Shown piece after piece: positions 54,468 to 64,000 of a DNA stretch of 64,000 nt. The stretch comes from Parietaria judaica (taxonomy: Eukaryota > Streptophyta > Magnoliopsida > Rosales > Urticaceae), in contig OX940869.1 of assembly GCA_954871525.1 (NCBI GenBank), forward strand, positions 25,634,001 to 25,698,000, written 5' to 3'. A program made the position numbers and the translations under genes. The notes under the pieces are model-generated. The model searched no databases. It saw only the letters and a program-made list of their open reading frames with translations, and was not told the origin of the DNA. Within the stretch, counting starts at the first letter, position 1. The number at the start of each line of letters is the position of its first letter.

Positions 54468-56540
54468 ATGAGGCCTCGTGTTGCACCGCAAGGGAAGAAG
54501 AGACCTCTCCGAGTTCGTCAACCCATGAAGCCGGATCGGAAGACTACGGCGGAGAGATACGACAGGAGGGAAGAGGAAGAAGAATTCATGATCCAACAAC
54601 CGCTGGATAATTCCGACGCCGATTTTGTCAAAATCCCGACGCAGAAAATCCAAGGAAAGAAGTCTAAGGCCATCTTCGTCATCGAAAACGCGGCCCTGGA
54701 AGTTGCGAAAGTTAACAAGGTTTTCTTTTCTAGAAATATTAATATGTTATTGTTAATTGATTCGTTGTTGCTCCTTCATTGTGTATCATCGCAGAACTAC
54801 GTGCTTTTGAACTCCAGCGAGCACTCAGAATTCCTTCTGAGGCATGGCAAGAAGCTTGAAAATTACAGGCCCGATATTGTTCATCAGGTTCGCTCTTTCG
54901 TTGTTTACTTTCTCCTTCGAATCACGAGCTTTATAACTATGGATTATGCTGCGAATGCATTGAAACTGTAGTTGTCGATACCGATGCTCGTGATCTTTCT
55001 TTCTATTTGGTTTGATCAAGCTTCCTAATCTAACTTTATCGTGGAAATACTATGAAAAGTCTCTGTTTGTGTATACTGTCTAGTTTGTGTTATTATATTC
55101 GATAGCTTGCAGTAGTTCGTGTTATTAAATATTTTTCGATAATATTTAACTTACGAGACGAGTCTTTAAACGCCCGCCGGGATGGATACTCGTCAATCTT
55201 TGAGTTTAAAGACTCGATTACGCTTTAAAGATGAAAAAAGAAAACATCAGAAGGTTAGAGTTATGGTTATAAATCTATATGAATTTATAACCGGGTTTAC
55301 CCTGTTTAGAGGCTTGATTGAGATTGAATGATCTTTAGAAATTAATTATTGATGAAATCTGCAGGAGCTTCTAATGGTCTTGGATAGCCCGTTGAAGAAA
55401 TCCGGGAACTTGCAAGCAGTGTATGTGACAACAATGAGCGGTGTACTCATTGAAGTTAAGCCGTTAACCCGAATTCCAAGAACGTACAATCGATTTGCCG
55501 GGCTGATGCGTAAGTAATTTTACTTCAAATCTACGAATCTTTCTCGATTATTTTCTCTGAAGATGCCTGCTTTCTAATTTCTTCTTTGCCATTGGGGTTT
55601 TCCGGTTACCGGTTTCAACAACTTGCAGTGCAACTGTTACAAAAGCTTAGTGTATCTGCCGTTGGTAACCACTAGAAACTTATGCGTGTGATCAAGAACC
55701 GGTCACTCGATATCTACTGGTCAACTCTCGGAAAATAGGTGCGACATTTGAGCTTGACTCCGAAACTTTCTTCCAATTGTTTGCATAACATTATTATATT
55801 TTAATACAGGCCTCTCGTCCAGCTCTGAAAAAAGGGTCAAAATGAAGGACTATGTGGCCAAGTTTAGCGATGATACAGATCTCGTGTTTGTGGTGAGTCA
55901 GATTGTAGCTCAGGGTGATACATGCCCGGAACCGGAAACTCGAAATGGGAATATCGAAATCTAAGCCAACCCTCACAAACTCAATCTCAATGAGATTAAG
56001 TTTTTGAATGTTTATCGGCTATTTTTCGCATTAGCTTAAGCTCTCTTAAATAGAGCAAATAATTATAACCTAAAACATAAATAACCCACGTAATAAAGTA
56101 ACCTAACAACCCGACTAATAAATCTTAAACAACCACTTAAATTAAAATACCCTAATTGACGCAATTAAATGACACTAATAAAAAATTAAACGACTCGAAG
56201 ACTAAAATAAAATAACAACAATAAAATCTTAATTGTTCGGGACGTATAATATACCGCCTTTGATAAGATTGCTTCCGATTCTTACTCACTGTGCAATTCA
56301 GGTCGGGGCAACGGCCCACGAGAAGATTGAAGCGAAGTATATTGATGACCTCGTTGCAGGTAATTTTTGGAATCGTTTTTTCGCACGACCGTCGAACAAA
56401 CTTCTAATGGTCGAAAGAAGATTATGAAATTCTTCGCTTTTATTTCTGTTTTTGTTTCAGTTTCAGACTACTCGTTAAGTGGAGCATACTGCGTAACGAT
56501 GATCTGCCGAGCTTTGGAAGCAAAATGGAACATCTTTTGA
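54468..56540 (+). pseudogene. NEP1/EMG1-like 18S rRNA pseudouridine N1-methyltransferase gene, disrupted
   Basis: Seven exons: 54468-54719, 54795-54887, 55365-55509, 55629-55738, 55810-55892, 56302-56359, 56461-56540, all with GT-AG limits. Family landmarks are in order: [136 protein letters not shown]. In exon 4 an in-frame TAG (55673-55675) follows AVGNH, and about 25 bases later (near 55699-55702) one base is missing, shifting the frame until the exon end. Both lesions fall before the SAM-binding C-terminal half. NEP1 is an essential small-subunit biogenesis enzyme, so a working copy probably exists elsewhere. Retained introns rule out a processed copy. Sequencing error could explain the shift but hardly both. 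Confidence 0.88.
55918..56250 (-). mobile_element. LTR-like insertion in a NEP1 pseudogene intron
   Basis: The stretch CCAACCCTCACAAACTCAAT, GAGATTAAGTTTTTG, CTCTTAAATAGAGCAAATAA, TTATAACCTAA, CAACCCGACTAATAAATC parallels in order the LTR at 1655-1923 (CCAACCTTCACAAACCCGAA, AGACTCAAGTTTGTG, CCCTTATATAGGGAAAGAAG, TTACAACCTAA). No internal domain is present, so it looks like an old solo LTR of a related family. Ends and duplication are not clear. Confidence 0.5.
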
Positions 56541-56780
56541 ACCCTATTTATTGCCGTAATATTATATAAACGAGAGTTTTGACTTATTTCTCTACAAATG
56601 TATGAGGTTATTTATTTATGTCAACTCTTTTGACTTCTTTCCTTTTTGTTGATTGATCTTCAATAATTATCATTACGAGGCACAACAGTACAAGAAACAA
56701 TCTCATGAAAGGTCGTGAAGGAATCTTTTATCATTGAATATAAATAAAAATAACATATCTTTCAATAAAGATTGTCGTAA
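56541..56780. other. 3' flank of the NEP1 pseudogene
   Basis: AT-rich 3' region; nothing beyond a likely former 3' UTR. Confidence 0.4.
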
Positions 56781-56784
56781 CAAC

Positions 56785-56952
56785 AAAACCTCGTGGTGTA
56801 GTGGTCGAACACTCCTCGTAAGGCTCGACCAGTTCTCGGTTCTCGCTGCTGTCAAGATATATGCGCTTAATGTGTTGATTGGGTTCATCACGACCGTCCG
56901 ATTATAAGACGATGTAAAGCGCTTCTGAGCTTTCTTAGTTATTTTTTTTTTA
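56785..56952 (+). mobile_element. Probable tRNA-derived SINE
   Basis: CCTCGTGGTGTAGTGGTCGA resembles a pol III A box in tRNA context, and GGTTCTCGCTGC about 45 bp later sits where a B box is expected. The unit ends in a T-rich tail (TTAGTTATTTTTTTTT). Length near 165 bp fits plant SINEs. No clear target duplication, and the B box departs from the usual GGTTCGA consensus. Confidence 0.4.
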
Positions 56953-57748
56953 TGATAAAACGTATCCGTTACTAGCGTCGGTAAAAAGGCAATACCGGTA
57001 GAGGAATTACACGTGCTTATTCGACGGTTGTAGATAATTACACAACCACTCGACGCAACCAAGCACTTGAAGTATTAGAGTCATGAGTATGTGATATACC
57101 CTGGATAATAAAACGCAACGAAACAAATTTGATCGAGAGCACGAACGTCGCTCTCTCAGAGAGTTTTGACAGCACAAATCGATGCAAATCCGCAACTAGC
57201 CAACTATGGCGCTTTTTATATAAAATACTTTTATGAAAACAATAATTAGAAGGCCTAATTACTATACGTATGCTAAAGTTAACCATGTTTGTACGACGGT
57301 CTAATCCGTGCTCGTAGCTTAAATTTTGACCGGATATTTTGTACAATAATAAAAGACTAATTACCACAATTTAGAGGTGAGATTAGAAAAATGCGTAAAA
57401 CTAAAGATACGTTAAGTTATATACAATTTAAGTCTTCCAAAATTCGTATATAATCTGGTCTTAAAGTAGTCTCGGTGGTTTTTCGAAAGTGACACTATTA
57501 ACCAAGATCTCACGTATGATTTTTGATAGATATATTCACGGTAAATGAGCATGTATAAATAAATACGAAGAAAAAACTAGAGTAAACTCAACAAAAACAA
57601 AAAAATACAGCTTGTCATACACGGAACAGTCTTAACAAGTTACTGTAGTCGCCTCATTGTTCACGCACAAAACAAAGTACAAACACAAACCCGTCAAGCA
57701 ACAAACTTGTTCCCGATGTTTATGCAGCAAAAAACACAAACCAGAAAC
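56953..57748. other. Spacer and SEC13 3' UTR
   Basis: The stretch near 56965-57050 shares a short motif (CGGTAAAAAG, ATACCGGTAGAG) with 28853-28885. The rest is AT-rich without recognisable genes. The last 100-150 bp are presumably SEC13 3' UTR. Confidence 0.4.
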
Positions 57749-58654
57749 CTACGAGTCGACGGTGGTTACCTGCTGCCACTCTCCGTCGACGGCTTCTTTC
57801 CAGAGCGTGACATCGTTGTTCCCATCAGCTACAGCCAAGAGGTTCCCGGTGAGCGACCACGAGACCCGCCACACGGGCGTCTTGAAATCCTTCAGAATCT
57901 TCCCCTCCCACTGCTCGCCCTCCTTAGCCACCGTCCAAATCACCAATGTCCCGTCCTGAGAGGCGCTTGCTATGGTTGATTTCGGCAGCCCCAAGTTGGG
58001 GGCCCACGCCACGTCTCTGACCCAGTCAGAGTGCATCTGAAGGGCCGGGAAGCAGTCCATCTTCCACGTCCCATTCGAGAGCTTCCACACCTTCACGGTG
58101 TTGTCGCAGCCGCCCGATGCCAGCTTATGGACCGGGTCAGCCGACCCGGATCCGACCAGCGACCCGGGAGCCATGGCCGGGGCCCATGACACGGAGGTCA
58201 CCCCCACGGGATGGGCCTGGTCGATCCGTGCAGAGTCCCAGCCACCATCGGATCGGGCCGTGAAGACCGAGATGTTGCCGTCAGACGATCCAACAGCCAG
58301 GCAGAGGTCGAGCTCGTGGGGCGCCCAGTCGAGGGAGTTCACCGAGGATTTGTGCTCGGAGAACACGTGGGCCTGTTGCCACTCGTTCTGGTTGCCCTCT
58401 TTCCAGATTATCACCTGCCCGTCGTAAGAGCACGAGGCTATCATCGACCCGAACTTCGGGTGGGCCCAGGAAACCTCCCAAACCGGGCCTCGATGGCCGC
58501 TCAACGTGGCTAGGTGGGAATTGGAGTTGTTGCTGACACCAATGATCTTGATCGTCGCGTCGGACGAAGCAGTTGCCAGGCGTTTCCCGTAGTAATCCAT
58601 GGCTACGGCGTGGACGGTGTCTTGGTGCCCGGTCTCGATCTTCTGCGGAGGCAT
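57749..58654 (-). CDS. SEC13: SEC13 homologue, COPII coat and nuclear pore WD-repeat protein
   Basis: Uninterrupted 301-codon frame, the normal SEC13 length. It starts MPPQKIETGHQDTVHAVAMD and carries six WD-type blades, for example YYGKRLATASSDATIKI, LSGHRGPVWEVSWAHPKFGS, EHKSSVNSLDWAPHELDLCL, HKLASGGCDNTVKVWK, SDWVRDVAWAPNLGLPKSTI and KTPVWRVSWSLTGNLLAVAD. SEC13 pairs with SEC31 in the outer COPII cage at ER exit sites and with nucleoporins in the Y complex. The ATG at 58654 is chosen because homologues start there; the upstream in-frame ATG lies in an intron. A splice acceptor just upstream (about 58672) and a donor near 59079 imply a 5' UTR intron of roughly 400 bp, common in SEC13 genes. 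No damage seen. Confidence 0.96.
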   Translation of the reverse strand: MPPQKIETGHQDTVHAVAMDYYGKRLATASSDATIKIIGVSNNSNSHLATLSGHRGPVWEVSWAHPKFGSMIASCSYDGQVIIWKEGNQNEWQQAHVFSEHKSSVNSLDWAPHELDLCLAVGSSDGNISVFTARSDGGWDSARIDQAHPVGVTSVSWAPAMAPGSLVGSGSADPVHKLASGGCDNTVKVWKLSNGTWKMDCFPALQMHSDWVRDVAWAPNLGLPKSTIASASQDGTLVIWTVAKEGEQWEGKILKDFKTPVWRVSWSLTGNLLAVADGNNDVTLWKEAVDGEWQQVTTVDS

Positions 58655-59746
58655 CTTTTCCGATTTTAACCCTGAAAACTCCAATTCATTCATCAAGATC
58701 AGAAATTGTGAAATCAAATTGGATTTCAAACTTTTCCCTAATCACCATTGACTGAATCGGTTAGCTTAATCCTAGATCGAATAAGAAAATGAAAAAGGAA
58801 AAGCTCTGCGATTTCAATTCCTCAACAATGGTCGAATTCTAGCGACATATTACTCAGATTTCCAATCAGAAGCACAAATCTAAAATCAAATCCTACCACG
58901 AACGCAAATCAGCAACGAAATTAAAGAAAAAGCTTTTTCTCTTGACAAAAAAAACGAATCAAAACCTGAATCACTTGAATTGATCTACAAAATCTGAAGA
59001 TAACTTGGTTCGCAAACAGATCTAAGCCAAACGATTCATGGAAAGCAGAGAAAAGCCATTGAAGGAGAAGAGAGTACCTTGGAAACACAGAGAAATGGAG
59101 AGAGAGCTGATCGGAGAGAAGGGAAATCTATGTCGAGCCCAAAAACCTCCGTTGAGCTTTTCCTTAAGGGCCAATGCAAGCTTGAGTACGATTCGAAACG
59201 TTTTTTTATATAAATAAAAGAGTAAACTGCGGTTAATGTACCGAAAGAATTGGCTAAAAGACCTTATCTGAGATGTCGTTTCGCTGCATACCCTCGTTAT
59301 AACCTGCTATTTCTTTTACATTTATTTTTTAATCCCTTATTCCCTTTTCGCATTATTTTTAAATCTAAAGAACTTGGAATGACGATTTTGCCCTTTTGGT
59401 TTACACTGTATTTTACGAAATCTCGAATTTACCCTTTGCGGCGGTTGATACAGTAAGATTTTATAATATTATTCTTATTTTCTCTCAAACATACCTCTTC
59501 GGCTTCCCCTCGTTTTCCCTCCAAAACTGACACTCTTTGATCCTTCCACCGCCATCGACGATTCATCCTCCGACCTCTTCCAACAACCGACGGCATACTT
59601 TCGTGCCTCTCTTGTCTTTCCTTCCGACTGCTGCATAAACGACCATCTTCTTCTTTCGTTCGAGACGTGCAACCAGGAAACAAGAAGCATATTTCGGAAC
59701 CGATCATCGTCTTCTGTTGTTCTCCGGCATATATTAATCATCTTCA
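58655..59746. promoter_or_regulatory. 5' UTR intron and promoter of SEC13, shared spacer with the divergent transposon gene
   Basis: On the minus strand, about 59145-59080 is a GA-rich 5' UTR exon followed by the intron. From 59150 to 59746 lies the divergent intergenic region. A CT-rich stretch (59470-59700) precedes the plus-strand ATG at 59747. No defined TATA box is claimed. Confidence 0.45.
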
Positions 59747-59924
59747 ATGGAGGTAAATGTCTATTTTTAAACTTTTCGATGTTTCTGGTACTGTTTGAAC
59801 TTTGAACTTGTATCGATGTTAGGGTTTACATAGTGTACATGGATTTTAGAGTTTGGTCTAGTTTAAGGTTTAAAGGAATACTGAGATGATGAGTGTAGTA
59901 AGATTTGATGACTCCCGGTATGGT

Positions 59925-60060
59925 TGGCTAAACTATCGCTAGCCATACCACTATGTTTTGGCTAGCGGTAGCCATACCTATATGTTTTGGCTAGCGGTAA
60001 CCATACCGCTAGTTATTTATACCGTTTTTCATGGATAAATACTGCTAGTTATACCGGTTT
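59925..60060 (+). repeat. GGCTAGCGGTA motif cluster in intron 1 of the DUF1985/Ulp1 gene
   Basis: GGTTGGCTAAACTATCGCTA, CATACCACTATGTTTTGGCT, AGCGGTAGCCATACC and AGCGGTAACCATACCGCTAG repeat with TATGTTTTGGCTAGCGGTA spacers, in both orientations. Confidence 0.8.
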
Positions 60061-61138
60061 ATTCTTGATTCGATTCGATTTAATATCTTATTCTTGATTC
60101 GATTTGCAGCAGCCGTTAGTTCTACATACTGAGTTGCAGGAGAATGAACACTACAAGAATAAGCTTACCACCAGGCAAACTCAATTCGAAACGGTGACGA
60201 CTATCATTAAAGGATCACTGAATGAGGATGAGCTTCAGTGGTTCCGGGACACACAATTTGGGCATCTATTAGATGTCCCGACACACTACGAGCATGCTGA
60301 TTAATTGTTGTGGAGTTTGATGGTGAGAATGACAACAGAACAAAGGGACGCAGGTGAGCTGTGGTTCTTGGTAAACAACGTCCCACTGCGATACAACATT
60401 CGGGAATTCGCCATCATCACCGGGCTGCTTTGCCACCCGGTGCCAAAGTTACCTCAAACCGAGGATCAGTCACGAGCGTTCTACAATGATTTCAAAAAAC
60501 GCTTATGGCCTTCGGAGAAGAAGGGGATTACTGTCAAGAATATTCAGGATCAACTCAAGGATATTCACAAAAAACCATTGGGCAGCGATGATAAAAAGCG
60601 TTTGGCCTGCCTGTGCATCGTCTTCGGAGTGATCTGTTTCAAGGACAGACCGACGCAGATGCTGGATGCTGATCTGCTTGCAATGGTAGAGGACATTGCT
60701 TTCTTCGTCGGCTATACATGGGGGACAGTGTCCTTCGAGTACTTAATGAAGCAGCTTCATCATTAGTTGTCGAAGGAACTGGTGGATAAGTATTTTCTCG
60801 TCATCGAGAAAAAACTAAATTGTGTAGATATGACCCTTCTGGGGTTCGTTCACCCGATACAGGTATATGTAAAGTGTTTGAATCTATTTATTTTCACCGC
60901 ATAAATGGTTGTTACACATAATTCAAATTAACATTCAAACTTCATGCAGTTTTTGGCATATGAGTGTTTACCGGCGGTGGCAGCTTACTTAGCTGACCCT
61001 CGAGAAGTGCCCGCCGGCGCACCTCGTATGTGCAGATGGAAAACTTAGCCAATCGGGACAAAGCATAAGGAGTTTGAAGATATCACCCCCGTTATTTTGA
61101 AAAGTGTTCCAGAGGTCAGTTGCTCTACGCGAGGCAGA

Positions 61139-61500
61139 TATGATAGCGGTAAAATAGCGGTTATATCATAGCGGTAACATAGAGGTTATAGTCGTTTGTA
61201 GCGATATAGCAGATATGATAGCGGTAACATAGCTGTTATAGCTGTTATAAAATAACGGTAACATAGAGGTTATAGTCGCTTGTAGCAGTATAGCAGATAT
61301 GATAGCGGTTATATCATAGACATAACGGTTATATCATAGCGGTAACATAGAGTTTATAGTCGTTTGTAGCGGTATAGCAGATATGATAGCGGTAACACAA
61401 CGGTTATATCATAGCGGTAACATAGAGGTTATAGTCGTTTGTAGTGGTATATCAGATATGATAGCGGTAACATAGCGGTTATAGTCATCTCTGGAGGTAA
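61139..61500 (+). repeat. TAGCGGTAAC/TAGCGGTTAT tandem motif array in an intron of the DUF1985/Ulp1 gene
   Basis: By eye eleven exact TAGCGGT words plus near variants (AACGGT, TAGAGGT, TAGCTGT) occur in about 350 bp. They are arranged in higher-order units such as AGATATGATAGCGGTAACAT and TAGAGGTTATAGTCGTTTGT that repeat three or four times. The array fills nearly the whole intron 61115-61531. Confidence 0.92.
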
Positions 61501-62574
61501 CTAAGTAATGATATCCAATATTATATAACAGGAACAAAAGAGTATGCTCTTTCCCACACCAGAGGAAGAAGCGACGTCGTCCATTCAATCTCTCCCGCCA
61601 CGTGTAAAGTCTCCAAACTTGAACTTTGAGACGCTCGTGGATTTCTTGGAGAGAGGTGAGCGGATCATTCAGACGCCGCTCCCACCGGCACCTGCGTAGG
61701 AAAAATGGCCGGGAGAGGAAGAGAATGCTCCTCCTCGTAGAGCAGCACAAAGAACATACTCCGGGAGGCAACGTAAATCGCCTTCACCCCCTCCAAGAGA
61801 GAAGAAGTTGGTTTCCAAGTCCCAGCGACGCTGAGGTGAGAGATCGAGCCCTGTTTCGGCGTCTGGACGCCCACGTCGCAACCGACGGTACGTTGAGAGC
61901 CAGAGCACGTACGATAGTGGATCATCACCACCACAAGTCTCAAGAAAGAGACAGAGTGCCCACTCCTCTGCTCCCGTCTCGGTGTCCCAAACCCCGAACA
62001 AGCGTCGGAGGGTTGAACGACGGGAAAATGAGACGGCGACCACTCCTCCTTCGGCATCGGATCAACAAAATCTATCGCACTGTGTAGATTGATAACTCGG
62101 TTATTGCACAACGCCACCAGTATGTTGCTTGGTCAAGGACAGCCTTACCCTCTTGACCATGAGGAGGATGCAGTAACAGAAGCGGCAAGGTGCTTATATA
62201 GATATTTGCGACCGGGGGTGCCTTTAGGCTGAGTATCGTCGAGGGAGGCTGACGCTGAGATAGAACCTCTAGATGTGAATTCCCGCCCGAGTACGAATGA
62301 CAACATTCGGGAGCAGGAGGCGATTGACAAACTGGGCTCATTAGAAGGATTGCGTCAAGTTCAAGAAACAGACGGTGGTGCTGCTCATTTGTCACTTGCG
62401 TCTGCGAGTGATGTCGTCGATCAATATTTGAACTTAAGCGAAGGATTGGTCTCTCAGTACCAAGATATGTATAATGCCAACGTTGCGAGAGAGAAGAATG
62501 AAGCGGAGCAAAGGTCGAATCATACCGATCCATTTGAATATGCCCGCAAAGTGGCGAAGTCGTACGAGGTGGAA

Positions 62575-63085
62575 GAAGGAGACAATGTTGAGGAGGAGGA
62601 TGAGGAGGAGGAGGAGGAGGATGAGGAAGAGGCGCGGGAGATTGAAGATGAGAAGGAGAATGAGGCACGGAAGATTGAGGAGGAGAGGAAACAGAAGGAG
62701 GAGGGGGAGGAGGAGGAGGCGCGGAAGATTGAGGAGGAGAGGAAGCGGAAGGAGGAGGAGGAGGAGGAGGATTGAGGAGGAGAGGAACCGGAATGATGAT
62801 GATGAGGAGGAGGAGGAGGAGGCGGCGGCGGAGGTGCGGAAGATTGAGGAGGAGAGGAAGCAGAAGGAGGAAGAGAAGGAGAATGAGGAGGATGAGGCAC
62901 GGAAGATTGAGGAGGAGAGGAAGCGGAAGAAGGAGGAGAAGGAGAAGGAGGAGAAGGAGAAGCTGGAGGAGGAGGCGCGGAAGATTGGGAAGGAGAGGAA
63001 GCGGATGAAGGAGGAGAAGGAGAAGCAGGAGGAGGCGCGGAAGATTGAGGAGGAGAAGAAGCGTAAGGAGGAGAATGAAGCGGCC
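62575..63085 (+). repeat. Purine-only low-complexity tract coding a Glu/Lys/Arg-rich coiled segment
   Basis: About 500 bp consist almost wholly of GAGGAG, GGAAGATTGAGGAGGAGAGG-type units, repeated in frame as (A)RKIEEERK(R/Q)KEEE. A one- or two-base slip near 62770 shifts the frame. Strand asymmetry is extreme, with nearly no pyrimidines other than T in ATT. Confidence 0.9.
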
Positions 63086-63134
63086 AACACCATCGTCAAA
63101 CTTGGCGGTTCTAGAGCGGTACGAATATTTTAGA

Positions 63135-63240
63135 ATAAATCTTACATAGCGGTTATCGTAGTTGACTGTATCGGTATTATTTATTTACTATGAATAGCGG
63201 TATGATTTAATTACTATGAATAACGGTAAGCATAAGTAAC
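63135..63240 (+). repeat. TAGCGGTTAT motif cluster in the intron at 63119-63259
   Basis: CATAGCGGTTATCG, GAATAGCGGTATGATT and GAATAACGGTAAGC fall in one 141-bp intron, as in introns 1 and 3 of the same gene. Confidence 0.75.
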
Positions 63241-64000
63241 AATATCTATTTACTTCCAGATCACACAGGGAAATCGTAGTGCGTCTCTTGCCTTCGACCC
63301 GCTTGATATATGTCTTGCTGATATCTACGATCAGTTCACGAGTGCTTGGAATAAGATAAAAAAAAAAAGACGTAACGGGTGGTAAGAGATGCGTGCTGCA
63401 AAAAAGAGACTACAAGTGGTGGCATACCCTCTTGACCCAATCCAAATGGCTTGAAGATGACGTAAGCAGTCTTCAAGGATTACATTAATAATTTAATCAT
63501 TTATTTCTATTATAACATTGAATCAATTTACGATTAATTGCAGCACCTAGAAGAAATTATTCAAGGCCTCTCAAAAAGACTGATTGAGCTTCCAGAGACT
63601 ATGCCGGATTCGGATAAAATCGTCGTTCTCCCGACGTTGTTCATGTGTACCATGAACCTTTGGGCTCTCGAGGCTGAACAAAAGGATTTAAATAGCGATG
63701 AAGATATCGCAATATCCGTTATGGAATGGCTCAACGGTGCAGGCGGAAGGGTCTACGAACGCGGATGGGTGCATAAAGAGCGTCTCTACTTCCCGATAAA
63801 CCTTGACAATCAGCACTGGATTTCTTGCTAGGCGGATTTATTGAAGGCGGAGTTTGTCCTGTACGATTCCACCATTACGTACGCTAATGATAAGAAACTT
63901 GATGAAGTCATGCGTGCTCCGAAGACCATTATACCCTGGATTTTGACATTCGATGATCACTTTAAACGTCTCAAAGGGAGAGAATGGACGTGGAGGCGGG

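Larger units (their letters stand above)
59747..64000 (+). pseudogene. DUF1985 and Ulp1-protease (C48) transposon gene, 3' end outside the window
   Basis: Exons: 59747-59752 (ATGGAG), 60110-60862, 60950-61114, 61532 to about 62095, about 62110-63118, 63260-63384, 63541 onward. DUF1985 runs through FRDTQFGHLLDVPTHYEHAD, FLVNNVPLRYNIREFAIITG, DDKKRLACLCIVFGVICFKD and YTWGTVSFEYLMKQL. A basic Ser/Pro/Arg-rich region (61680-62060) and a long Glu/Lys/Arg coiled segment (62560-63100) follow. The C-terminal part has the Ulp1 fold entry: LNGAGGRVYERGWVHKERLY, FPINLDNQHWIS with the likely catalytic His, and LYDSTITY with a nearby Asp; the Cys would lie beyond the window. In-frame stops at 60302-60304, 60764-60766, 61697-61699 and after HWISC (63829-63831), plus a frameshift near 62770, show a non-functional copy. 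DUF1985/Ulp1 genes are typically carried by Mutator-like elements. Confidence 0.82.

Noticed and set aside
55673..55702. Considered whether different splice sites could remove the NEP1 stop and shift
   Set aside because: Family-conserved residues lie on both sides within the exon and no alternative GT-AG pair spares them.
56785..56860. Considered as a functional tRNA gene
   Set aside because: No cloverleaf or acceptor stem can be formed and the B box is degenerate.
57749..58513. Plus-strand frames opposite SEC13
   Set aside because: Antisense to an intact WD-repeat gene.
61139..61500. Considered as a CRISPR-like or satellite array
   Set aside because: Units vary in length, lack constant spacers and sit in a plant transposon intron; a motif array fits better.
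62434..63099. Ser/Leu/Phe-rich minus-strand frame of 221 codons
   Set aside because: It is the complement of the purine tract of the plus-strand Glu/Lys-rich gene.

Overview
This window is nuclear DNA of a flowering plant, almost certainly a eudicot. Genes have GT-AG introns with AT-rich interiors, intergenic DNA is AT-rich, and the recognisable proteins are plant-type: a SIN3-like corepressor, a galacturonosyltransferase-like GT8 enzyme, a plastid DUF760 protein, an atypical E2F of the DEL type and a SEC13 coat protein. I cannot name the species from sequence alone.

Layout. 1-1923: a short non-autonomous LTR element on the minus strand, sitting in an intron of a SIN3-like gene whose 3' part runs to 7313 (+). 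7314-14154: gene-poor DNA with foldback MITEs, a solo LTR, a hAT relic and microsatellites. 14155-15177 (+): intronless GATL gene. 16256-18325 (-): five-exon DUF760 gene. 18682-20178: a Pack-MULE carrying a captured gene start. 21297-24459 (-): eleven-exon E2F/DEL-like gene. 24816-28525: a deleted MuDR-like element, a MITE with a perfect 9-bp target duplication, a partial segmental duplication and a solo LTR with a perfect 5-bp duplication.

29000-53050 is one large transposon nest. The outermost layer is a decayed minus-strand gene of the DUF1985/Ulp1-protease type. A Ty1/copia element (31388-51654) lies in it, a hAT-like element (34425-49488) lies in the copia, a PIF/Harbinger MITE (35143-48815) lies in the hAT, and a Ty3/gypsy element of the Tat type (35569-48297, minus strand) lies in the MITE. 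The Tat element carries an extra gene on the opposite strand between pol and its 3' LTR. A separate 714-bp hAT element (52041-52754, perfect 8-bp duplication) also hit the outer gene.

54468-56540 (+) is an intron-containing but broken copy of the 18S rRNA methyltransferase gene NEP1/EMG1. 57749-58654 (-) is intact SEC13. From 59747 to the window end (+) lies a second, fuller DUF1985/Ulp1 element gene, also with in-frame stops. Introns and flanks of both DUF1985 genes are filled with short TAGCGGT-type motifs, a pattern I consider the most interesting unexplained signal here.

Five host genes look functional (SIN3-like, GATL, DUF760, E2F/DEL, SEC13). They form no operon or pathway cluster; everything between them is mainly mobile DNA of several ages. 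Exon limits were placed by eye from splice consensus plus protein continuity.
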